Shown here in pieces: positions 1 through 5,008 of a DNA stretch of 5,008 nucleotides. Below the pieces are notes generated by a model. That model saw only the letters and a program-made list of their open reading frames with translations. It did no database searches and had not been told where the DNA came from. The first letter of the stretch is position 1. Each line of letters opens with the position of its first letter. Source of the DNA: Dehalococcoidia bacterium. GTDB lineage: Bacteria > Chloroflexota > Dehalococcoidia > Plut-88900. The DNA is taken from positions 1-5,008 of the forward strand of contig JAAXHX010000612.1 of NCBI GenBank assembly GCA_012270635.1. The letters are read 5' to 3'. The position numbers were made by a program, and so were the translations under genes.

Positions 1-1863
1 CTGCCCGGCGTATTCAGCGCCAGGGAAGCGATGAAGGAGGGCGCCCCCCTGCTCCACGACGACCTCTACGCGGACGTCGGCGGGGCGAAGGCCGAAAAGC
101 CGGGCAACGTCGCCAGCTATTACAAGCTGGAGCAGGGTGACATAGAGAAGGGCTTTGCCGAGGCCGACGTGATCGTCGAAGGCGAGTTCTCCTGCCCGAC
201 CATCCACCAGGGTTACATCGAGCCCCACCCCTGCACCGTCCTCTGGAACGAAGACGGCCGCGTAATGGTGTGGTGCAGCACCCAGGGCGGGTTCCTGGTG
301 AGGGACCGCACCGCGGACATCCTCGGCGTCCCCGTATCCCAGGTCAAAGTTATGACCCAGGAGATCGGCGGGGGCTTCGGCGGCAAGACCGAGATCTACA
401 TAGAGCCCGTGGCGGCCCTCCTTTCGAAGAAGTCGGGCAGCCCGGTCAAGATAGTCATGTCTCGCCGAGAGGTCTTCGAGGCCACCGGCCCGACCTGCGC
501 CTCCTACGTGAAGGCCAAGCTGGGCGCCACCAAGGACGGGAAGATGGTGGCCTGCCAGTCCTACCTGGCCTATGACGCAGGCGCCTACCCCGGCGCCCTG
601 GTCATCTGCGGCACCATGTGCATCTTCGCCGCCTACGACATCCCCAACCAGATGTCCGAGGGCTACGACGTCGTCGTCAACAAGCCGAAGTCGGCGGCCT
701 ACCGCGCTCCCGGGGCCCCCAACGCCACCTTCGCCAGCGAGCAGCTCGTGGACCAGCTGGCCGAAAAGCTGGGTATGGAACCCATCGAACTGCGCCTGGC
801 CAATGCCGCCATGGAAGGGACCCGCCGGATAGACGGCCCCATCAACCCGAGAATCGGCTCCATCGAGATAATGGAGGCCATCAAGAGCCATCCCCACTAC
901 ACCTCTCCCCTGGAGGGGCCCAACCGGGGCAGGGGCGTCGGCCTGGGCTTCTGGTTCAACATCGGCGAGCCCTCGGCCTGCTCCATCAGCGTCAACGACG
1001 ACGGCACCATCAACCTGCTGGAAGGCTCCGCCGACATCGGAGGGACCAGGGCTTCCATCGCCATGCAGGCCGCCGAGGTCCTCGGCATCCGGGCCGAGGA
1101 CGTCAACCCCGCCGTCGTGGACACGGACTCCATAGGCTTCACCGCCCAGTCGGACGGCAGCCGCACCACCTTCGCCACCGGACTGGCCGCCTACGAAGCC
1201 GCCCAGAGCGTCAGGAAGCAGATGATCGAGCGGGCCGCCCGACTCTGGGAGGTCGAAGAAGGCACGATACAGTACGATAAGGGCGTGGTCAGCTCGAAAT
1301 CCGACCCTGAACTGAAGATGACCTTCCAGGAATTGGCCGGCCGGGCCCGAGAGGTGGGCGGGCCCGTCGTGGGCAGTGCCTCGGTCAACCCCTCCGGCAT
1401 CGGAGGCTCCTACGCAGGCGCCATCGCCGACGTGGAAGTCGACCCCGAGACGGGCAAGGTGGAGCTGCTCCGCTACACCGCCTTCCAGGACGCCGGCAAG
1501 GCCGTACACCCCAGCTATGTCGAGGGCCAGATGCAGGGAGGGGCGGTCCAGGGCATCGGCTGGTCCCTCAACGAGGAGTACTACTACAGCAACGGCGACT
1601 TCACCAACAGCAGCTTCCTGGATTACAGGATGCCCACCTCCCTGGACCTCCCAATGATCGACACGGTAATCGTCGAGTGCCCCAACCCCGGGCACCCCTA
1701 CGGGGTCAGGGGCGTCGGCGAGGCGAGCATCGTCCCGCCGATTGCCGTGATTGCCAACGCCATACACAAGGCGATCGGGGTGCGCCTGACCTCCACGCCC
1801 ATGAACCCAGGCGCCGTCACCGATGCCCTGCAGAGGCAAGATGGCGGGAATGGCAGTTCCTAG
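1..1863 (+). CDS. Xanthine dehydrogenase/aldehyde oxidase family molybdopterin-binding large subunit (5' partial)
   Basis: Large catalytic subunit of a molybdenum hydroxylase, a family that oxidises N-heterocycles, aldehydes or aromatic CoA thioesters using water and passes electrons to 2Fe-2S and FAD partners. The frame is open from base 1; the ATG at 31 is internal, because the 10 codons before it (LPGVFSAREA) continue the family pattern. About 620 residues remain of the usual 750-800, so the start of the N-terminal hammerhead domain is missing. Visible landmarks: QGYIEPH (bases 208-228), the cofactor loop GGGFGGK (367-387), AYRAPG (697-714), and GVGEAS with the presumed catalytic Glu at 1720-1722. 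The CO dehydrogenase motif AYxCSFR is absent, so it is not CoxL. A second cofactor loop reads DIGGTRAS (1033-1056) where many relatives have GQG. No small or medium subunit lies downstream, where a terminator follows; partners must be upstream or elsewhere. The family is certain, the substrate unknown. Confidence 0.95.
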   Translation: MPGVFSAREAMKEGAPLLHDDLYADVGGAKAEKPGNVASYYKLEQGDIEKGFAEADVIVEGEFSCPTIHQGYIEPHPCTVLWNEDGRVMVWCSTQGGFLVRDRTADILGVPVSQVKVMTQEIGGGFGGKTEIYIEPVAALLSKKSGSPVKIVMSRREVFEATGPTCASYVKAKLGATKDGKMVACQSYLAYDAGAYPGALVICGTMCIFAAYDIPNQMSEGYDVVVNKPKSAAYRAPGAPNATFASEQLVDQLAEKLGMEPIELRLANAAMEGTRRIDGPINPRIGSIEIMEAIKSHPHYTSPLEGPNRGRGVGLGFWFNIGEPSACSISVNDDGTINLLEGSADIGGTRASIAMQAAEVLGIRAEDVNPAVVDTDSIGFTAQSDGSRTTFATGLAAYEAAQSVRKQMIERAARLWEVEEGTIQYDKGVVSSKSDPELKMTFQELAGRAREVGGPVVGSASVNPSGIGGSYAGAIADVEVDPETGKVELLRYTAFQDAGKAVHPSYVEGQMQGGAVQGIGWSLNEEYYYSNGDFTNSSFLDYRMPTSLDLPMIDTVIVECPNPGHPYGVRGVGEASIVPPIAVIANAIHKAIGVRLTSTPMNPGAVTDALQRQDGGNGSS

Positions 1864-1922
1864 CAAGCAGCGGAGAATGTCATAGGGGTCGCTCAAGAAG
1901 ACCCTGTGAGCCGAGAGAGATC

Positions 1923-1954
1923 AAAGGGGAGGACGCTCAGGTGTCCTCCCCTTT
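1923..1954. terminator. Bidirectional hairpin terminator between convergent genes
   Basis: A perfect 12-bp inverted repeat, AAAGGGGAGGAC (1923-1934) and GTCCTCCCCTTT (1943-1954). It can extend by a G-U and a C-G pair (1935-1936 with 1941-1942), leaving a TCAG tetraloop. It sits 59 nt after the stop of the plus-strand oxidoreductase and 11 nt beyond the stop of the minus-strand CoA-transferase, exactly where a shared terminator of convergent genes is expected. The U-tract is short in both directions: CTTTCCCTTC on the plus strand, and TTT followed by GATCTCTCTC on the minus strand. Termination may therefore be less efficient than for a classic intrinsic terminator, or the hairpin may mainly protect 3' ends. 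The fold is read directly from sequence; the function is inferred. Confidence 0.8.
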
Positions 1955-1965
1955 CCCTTCTGCGG

Positions 1966-3183
1966 TTAGACTATGGCCCCTTTGTCCCTCAGCCGGGCTA
2001 TATCGTCCCAGGTGTAGCCCACGGAGAGGAGATGCTCTTCCGTGTGCTGCCCGAACTCAGGGGCTACGTCGGGGGTTTGCCCCGGGGTACGGGTGAATGT
2101 CAGCGGCGGAGACACCAGGGTAAAGTCACCCTCCGCAGGATGCGTGAGGTCCAGAAAGTAGCCATTAGCCTCGGCCTGCGGGTCGGCTATCACCTCGTCC
2201 AGGCTTTGTATCGGGCCCCACATGCAGTCCTCGCCATCCAGCCGCTCGGCCCATTCAGCCCTGGTCCTCTCGGCAAACCTGTCGTCCAGCATTCTGATCA
2301 GCTCAACGTTGTTCTCCGACCGCTTTTGGAGGGAGTCGAACCTCGGGTCGTCTATCAGTTCATCGATCTCCAGCGCTCGACAGAAGGCGGGCCAGTACTT
2401 GTCCCCGTGCACCATGACCAATTGTAGCCACTTCCCGTCCCTGGCTTCGTAGAAGTTGAATATCGGGTTCAGGACGTCGGTGCGGAGATTGCGTCGCACC
2501 GGCGTCCGGTCCTTCAGCGCCAAGATCAGGTCGGGCCCCATGACCCACATTCCGGTGTGCAGCAGCGAGGTGTCGATCCGCTGTCCCCTCCCCGACCGCT
2601 CCCGCTCGAAGAGCGCCATGCCCACTGCCGTCGTCAAGCTCAGCGCCGTGGTCAAGTCCCCCATGGCCGGGCGCTCCTGCACCGGCGGCGTGCCCACCTG
2701 CCCCAACATGCCCATGAGACCCGACCTCGCCCAGAAGGCCGCGTAGTCAAATCCTGAGCGGTTCTTCTCGGGGCCCTCCATCCCGTACCCCGTGAGCACC
2801 ACGTATATTAGGCCCTCGTTGACCGCCGACAGGTCCTCGTACCGCACCCGGTAGCGTTCCTGGCGGTGGGGCGTCAGGTTGGTTACCACCACGTCGCAAT
2901 GCGCCGCTAGCCGGTGAATGACCTCCTGTCCCGACGGGTTACCCAGGTCTACGGCGATGCTCTTCTTGCCTCTGTTCAGCAGCTCGAAGGAGACGTTCAG
3001 GCCTCCCTCGTGGGTGATGACCCCCTTGGCGTTCACGTCGAAACCCCGGCTCGGGTCCCCCGTCACGGGATGTTCCACCTTTACCACCTCGGCCCCCAGG
3101 TCCGCCAAGATCGTCCCCGCCGCCGGCACGGCGACGAAACTCCCCAGCTCCAAGACCTTTATCCCTTCCAGCAATGGAGACAT
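1966..3183 (-). CDS. CaiB/BaiF family (family III) CoA-transferase
   Basis: Complete 405-residue protein, the normal length for family III CoA-transferases, which move CoA between carboxylic acids through an aspartyl-CoA thioester and work as interlocked cytosolic dimers. The N-terminus (LEGIKVLELGSFVAVPAAG, then LGAEVVKVEHP near residues 29-39) is the family's CoA-binding Rossmann-like start. RGKKSIAVDL (71-80) and SGFDYAAFWARSGLMG (143-158) are typical. Asp176 in AMGDLTTA matches the catalytic Asp of formyl-CoA transferase (Asp169). GRGQRIDTSLL (199-208) and a C-terminal DVAPEFGQHTEEHL complete the pattern. The ATG is preceded by GGAG 10 nt upstream, a mediocre spacing. It lies 38 nt behind vapC on the same strand with no clear terminator between, so it may be read from the vapBC promoter. 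The CoA donor and acceptor cannot be told from sequence; close relatives act on carnitine, bile acids, oxalate/formate, succinate/malate or itaconate. Confidence 0.94.
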   Translation of the reverse strand: MSPLLEGIKVLELGSFVAVPAAGTILADLGAEVVKVEHPVTGDPSRGFDVNAKGVITHEGGLNVSFELLNRGKKSIAVDLGNPSGQEVIHRLAAHCDVVVTNLTPHRQERYRVRYEDLSAVNEGLIYVVLTGYGMEGPEKNRSGFDYAAFWARSGLMGMLGQVGTPPVQERPAMGDLTTALSLTTAVGMALFERERSGRGQRIDTSLLHTGMWVMGPDLILALKDRTPVRRNLRTDVLNPIFNFYEARDGKWLQLVMVHGDKYWPAFCRALEIDELIDDPRFDSLQKRSENNVELIRMLDDRFAERTRAEWAERLDGEDCMWGPIQSLDEVIADPQAEANGYFLDLTHPAEGDFTLVSPPLTFTRTPGQTPDVAPEFGQHTEEHLLSVGYTWDDIARLRDKGAIV

Positions 3184-3221
3184 CGCTTTCTATCTCCGGC
3201 CTATGCGCTGATGCACGTCCG

Positions 3222-3647
3222 TCAAAGTGGGTTTCGCCATCGGAGGCCGGGGAAGCGGCTGAAGTCCATGTCGTTGGAATGGACCTCCGCCTGGTATTCC
3301 ATAGCCACGGCGGCGATATGGGAGTCGGTCACAAGGTTCGCCCCGACACCTGCCGCCACCAGGTTCCTTCGAAAGTGGTCCATGTGCCCAGCCCCGGGGT
3401 TGATCGGCATGACGTGGGGAAACCGGAACCATTCCCGAACGTGGTCTACCGCTTCCGCGGGCGTCGCCGGACTTACGACCACCTTGGGGTGCGTCATCAA
3501 TCTCACGAACCCCGCTGCCACGACCCACGGCAGCCCCACCCTCTCCGAGCCGTTTATCAGTCCTTCCCACCACCGGCGGGCAGAGTCGTGAAAGGGGGCC
3601 GCGTCGTTGTAGGCGTAGACCAGAAGATTGAGGTCGGGGACTATCAC
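3222..3647 (-). CDS. vapC: VapC-like PIN-domain ribonuclease toxin
   Basis: A 141-residue PIN-domain protein, the expected toxin length. VapC toxins are Mg-dependent RNases that cut tRNA or rRNA and are neutralised by the cognate VapB. Visible acidic positions: Asp5 in VPDLNLLVYAYN, Asp108 in LVTDSHIAAVA, and Asp126/Asp128 in SNDMDFSRF. The stretch PWVVAAGFVRLMTHPKV (40-56), the INPGAGHMDHFRR segment and the RNPL terminus match the mycobacterial VapC25-like subfamily as I remember it. The Glu found at the second acidic position of many PIN toxins is replaced here by Gly46, apparently usual for that subfamily. The start is GTG at 3647-3645, chosen because it overlaps the antitoxin stop by 4 nt (GTGA), begins directly at the PIN core, and gives the family N-terminus. 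No strong Shine-Dalgarno site precedes it, so translation is probably coupled to vapB. RNA target unknown. Confidence 0.9.
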   Translation of the reverse strand: MIVPDLNLLVYAYNDAAPFHDSARRWWEGLINGSERVGLPWVVAAGFVRLMTHPKVVVSPATPAEAVDHVREWFRFPHVMPINPGAGHMDHFRRNLVAAGVGANLVTDSHIAAVAMEYQAEVHSNDMDFSRFPGLRWRNPL

Positions 3648-3904
3648 TGGGGACCCGGCGCGTAGAAGCCCTCGACTTCAAGTTCGTCGCTAAGCTGGTT
3701 GAGCTTCATCGGATCAACGCCTGAGACGAGGCCGCTCCGGTTGGGCGTTATCCGGTATTCAGCCCGGGTCTCCCTGATTGCGCCGGGCGAAAGCCCTCGG
3801 CGCAATACTTCGTTCACCACCTGCTTGAAGGAGATGTCTAGTAGGCGGGCCTTCTCCTGCAGGGCTTCGGCCAGATCGTTGTCCAAGGTCAATGTAGTTC
3901 TCAT
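3644..3904 (-). CDS. vapB: VapB-like ribbon-helix-helix antitoxin
   Basis: An 86-residue antitoxin. Residues 2-8 (RTTLTLD) form the beta strand of a ribbon-helix-helix DNA-binding dimer, followed by predicted helices at about 9-21 (NDLAEALQEKARL) and 24-37 (ISFKQVVNEVLRRG). The remaining ~48 residues, acidic near the end (LSDELEVEGF), would be the flexible tail that blocks the VapC active site. The ATG at 3904 is preferred over the upstream in-frame ATGs at 3928 and 3922, because those lie inside the promoter spacer and their extra residues (MDMHYDAC) are encoded by promoter DNA; the RHH strand also begins right at the chosen Met. The stop TGA (3646-3644) overlaps the vapC GTG. As in other modules of this type, VapB and the VapBC complex should repress their own promoter. 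Pair identity rests on both domains plus the overlap. Confidence 0.9.
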   Translation of the reverse strand: MRTTLTLDNDLAEALQEKARLLDISFKQVVNEVLRRGLSPGAIRETRAEYRITPNRSGLVSGVDPMKLNQLSDELEVEGFYAPGPQ

Positions 3905-3922
3905 GCAGGCATCATAGTGCAT
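3903..3922. promoter_or_regulatory. Candidate VapB operator half-sites
   Basis: An inverted repeat ATGCA (3903-3907) - 10 nt - TGCAT (3918-3922) brackets the -10 box and start codon of vapB. RHH antitoxins usually bind short inverted repeats over their own promoter, and the position would let a VapBC complex block RNA polymerase. A second pair, GCATC (3909-3913) and GATGC (3940-3944), brackets the whole core promoter. Five-base arms occur easily by chance, so this is a candidate only. Confidence 0.3.
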
Positions 3923-3939
3923 ATCCAATCTGATGTCAA
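3911..3939 (-). promoter_or_regulatory. vapBC promoter, near-consensus, predicted leaderless transcript
   Basis: On the minus strand the -35 box is TTGACA (3939-3934, 6/6 match to sigma-70 consensus), then a 17-nt spacer (3933-3917), then the -10 box TATGAT (3916-3911, 5/6). Six bases (3910-3905) separate the -10 from the vapB ATG, so the expected +1, seven bases past the -10, is the A of the start codon at 3904. The mRNA would then have no 5' leader and no Shine-Dalgarno site. Element match and spacing are seen directly; the start site is inferred. Confidence 0.82.
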
Positions 3940-3947
3940 GATGCTCA

Positions 3948-3976
3948 TTGACCCTTTACTGCCAATTCAGTACCAT
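3948..3976 (+). promoter_or_regulatory. Promoter of the M24-family gene, back to back with the vapBC promoter
   Basis: Plus-strand -35 TTGACC (3948-3953, 5/6 match), 17-bp spacer (3954-3970), and -10 TACCAT (3971-3976, 4/6, keeping the key T, A and final T). The expected start near 3983 gives a leader of about 29 nt that contains the GGAGG site at 4002-4006. The -35 box lies only 8 bp from the opposing vapB -35 box. Spacing and context support it; the -10 box is weaker than that of vapB. Confidence 0.6.
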
Positions 3977-4001
3977 GCTCCCACCCCGACTTTCCTTTCA
4001 T

Positions 4002-4006
4002 GGAGG
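4002..4006 (+). promoter_or_regulatory. Ribosome binding site that fixes the M24 gene start
   Basis: GGAGG lies 5 nt before the ATG at 4012. An in-frame ATG also exists at 4000, but the GGAGG would fall inside that longer reading frame and the bases before 4000 (GACTTTCCTTTC) hold no purine-rich site, so 4012 is the better start. Confidence 0.8.
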
Positions 4007-4011
4007 CTGCC

Positions 4012-5008
4012 ATGCCGCCCGCCTTCCCGGAATCCGAATACCAAGCCCGTCTAGCCCGCGCCCGAGATCTACTCAAAGCCCAGGGTCTGTACGGATGCAT
4101 CTGCATCGCCCCCGAGCTCCTCTACTACTTTGCCGGCCACGAGGCCTACACCTTCTTCAGTGACCAGGCCCTCGTCTTCACCACCGAGGATGACGACCCT
4201 AGCCTGGTCATTCGCGAGGTGGACCTCCCCGTGTCCCGGGAGACGGCCTGGATTACCGACTTCCGCACCTTCCACTACGGCAAAGACAATCCCGCAGACT
4301 TCGTCGCGGAGGCGGCTCGGGAGAAGGGTGTGGCCGGTGGCAGGCTCGGCGTTGATCTCGGCTCCTTCTCCGCCTCCGCCGGTTACGTACGACGCCTCGC
4401 CGCTGCCTTGGCGCCCTCGCAAATCGTGGATGCCACCGACCTCATAAACAGCCTAAGGCTCGTGAAGTCCCCCGGAGAGCTGGCTTACGTTAGGGAGGCC
4501 GCATCTTATGCCAATGCCGGCATGGATGCCGCATTGTCGGCAGTCCGACCCGGAATCTCCGAGATACAACTGGCCGCAGAGATCGAATATGCCATGCGCT
4601 CCAAGGGGTGCGACTATGCCGCCATGCCCACCTGGGTGCGCAGCGGCCCCCGTTCCCCGAATGCCCACAGCCAGGCCACGGGGCGCGTCATGGAGGAGGG
4701 TGACGTTGTCTGCGTGGAGTTTGCCGGCATCGCCCGGCGCTACCAGTGCGTCACCATGAAGACCTTCTCTTTAGGCCCCCCGAGCCCCCGGGTGCGGGCG
4801 ATGCACGAGGCGGGCCGAGACTCGTTGCTGACCGGGGCCCGGGCCATTGCCGTTGGCGAGCCCGTCTCCGCCGCCGAGGAGGCTTCCATCCCGCCCCTCC
4901 AACGCAGGGGGTTCTCACAATTCTCCAACATGCGCTTCGGCATCGGCATTTCCGCCGCCTACCCACCCTCCTGGGTCGACACCCTGAGCATCATCCGGGA
5001 GTCCAAGG
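4012..5008 (+). CDS. M24 (creatinase / aminopeptidase P fold) hydrolase, creatinase- or ectoine-hydrolase-like (3' partial)
   Basis: The frame is open to the window edge, 332 codons seen of a usual ~380-410. Residues ~8-145 form the N-terminal creatinase domain (ELLYYFAGHEAYTFFSDQALVF is typical), and ~155 onward the pita-bread catalytic domain (LRLVKSPGELAYVREAASYANAGM). His219 in NAHSQATGR aligns with the catalytic His of creatinase. In metal-dependent M24 peptidases the segment after GD reads roughly DxG...GYxSDxxRT with two metal-binding Asp. Here it is GDVVCVEFAGIARRYQCVTMKTF (230-252), with Glu236 at the first position and Val247 at the second. MRFGIGISAAYPPSW (307-321) replaces the usual GHGIG(L)xxHE stretch and resembles the RxGYxIGxxYPPDWGE pattern I associate with DoeA/EutD-type ectoine hydrolases. 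I therefore read it as a probably metal-independent C-N hydrolase of small substrates, not a proven Xaa-Pro peptidase. The substrate is not determined; the last metal-ligand region is outside the window. Confidence 0.88.
   Translation, partial: MPPAFPESEYQARLARARDLLKAQGLYGCICIAPELLYYFAGHEAYTFFSDQALVFTTEDDDPSLVIREVDLPVSRETAWITDFRTFHYGKDNPADFVAEAAREKGVAGGRLGVDLGSFSASAGYVRRLAAALAPSQIVDATDLINSLRLVKSPGELAYVREAASYANAGMDAALSAVRPGISEIQLAAEIEYAMRSKGCDYAAMPTWVRSGPRSPNAHSQATGRVMEEGDVVCVEFAGIARRYQCVTMKTFSLGPPSPRVRAMHEAGRDSLLTGARAIAVGEPVSAAEEASIPPLQRRGFSQFSNMRFGIGISAAYPPSWVDTLSIIRESK

Noticed and set aside
697..714. Aerobic CO dehydrogenase (CoxL) identity
   Set aside because: The active-site loop reads AYRAPG, not the AYxCSFR of form I or the AYRGAGR of form II enzymes.
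270..1657. Additional frames inside the oxidoreductase gene on both strands
   Set aside because: All are low-complexity Arg/Pro/Ser/Ala-rich shadows of one continuous, motif-bearing frame.
31..1863. ATG at 31 as the true start of the oxidoreductase
   Set aside because: The reading frame is open upstream to base 1 and those residues continue the family's hammerhead domain. About 130-180 N-terminal residues are missing, so the gene simply begins outside the window.
1885..1911. Interleaved inverted repeats GGGTC/GACCC and GCTCA/TGAGC after the oxidoreductase stop, arranged like an H-type pseudoknot
   Set aside because: Both stems are only 5 bp and the connecting loops (0 and 2 nt) look too short to span the stems. 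The strong hairpin at 1923-1954 accounts for 3'-end structure, so chance is the likelier explanation.
3200..3226. TTGACG on the minus strand at the vapC stop codon as a -35 box for the CoA-transferase
   Set aside because: The bases 16-18 nt downstream (TAGGCC, AGGCCG) do not make a credible -10 box.
3174..3681. Long open frames overlapping vapC on both strands (163 residues on plus and on minus, 225 residues on plus at 2914-3591)
   Set aside because: They are rich in Arg, Pro, Gly and His with no recognisable domain, as expected for off-frame reading of GC-rich genes. vapC and the CoA-transferase explain the same DNA with clear family motifs.
3644..3928. Longer vapB start at 3928 (94 residues)
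   Set aside because: It would begin inside the spacer of a near-consensus promoter, upstream of the expected transcription start, and adds residues outside the ribbon-helix-helix pattern.

Overview
This high-GC window reads as ordinary bacterial chromosome from a metabolically versatile heterotroph. The mix of genes (a xanthine-dehydrogenase-type molybdenum hydroxylase, a family III CoA-transferase, a VapBC module and a creatinase-like M24 protein), together with frequent ATA (Ile) and AGG (Arg) codons in otherwise GC-rich genes, fits Chloroflexota of the Dehalococcoidia/SAR202 kind. That placement is an inference from gene content and style; there is no rRNA or other marker to prove it.

Layout: (1) 1-1863, plus strand: the C-terminal ~620 residues of a molybdopterin-binding large subunit, its 5' end outside the window. 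(2) 1864-1965: a short convergent intergenic gap with a strong, nearly perfect hairpin (1923-1954) that probably ends transcription from both sides. (3) 1966-3904, minus strand: a tightly packed run transcribed leftward, vapB antitoxin, vapC toxin (4-nt GTGA overlap), then a CaiB/BaiF CoA-transferase 38 nt further on. (4) 3905-4011: a compact AT-richer divergent control region with two back-to-back sigma-70-type promoters whose -35 boxes form an inverted repeat 8 bp apart. (5) 4012-5008, plus strand: an M24 (creatinase/aminopeptidase P fold) protein running off the right edge.

How the parts relate: the oxidoreductase, CoA-transferase and M24 protein are all catabolic types, but nothing visible ties them to a single substrate. 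The best-supported observations are regulatory. The vapB promoter is near consensus and places the predicted transcription start on the A of the vapB ATG, so the vapBC mRNA is probably leaderless. Its promoter is interlocked with that of the divergent M24 gene, and no clear terminator separates vapC from the CoA-transferase, so VapB autoregulation could affect both metabolic neighbours. The M24 protein also lacks the usual first two metal-ligand aspartates and resembles the metal-independent creatinase/ectoine-hydrolase branch rather than a true aminopeptidase. I saw no mobile element, CRISPR array, tRNA or rRNA, and no clearly new multi-gene system.
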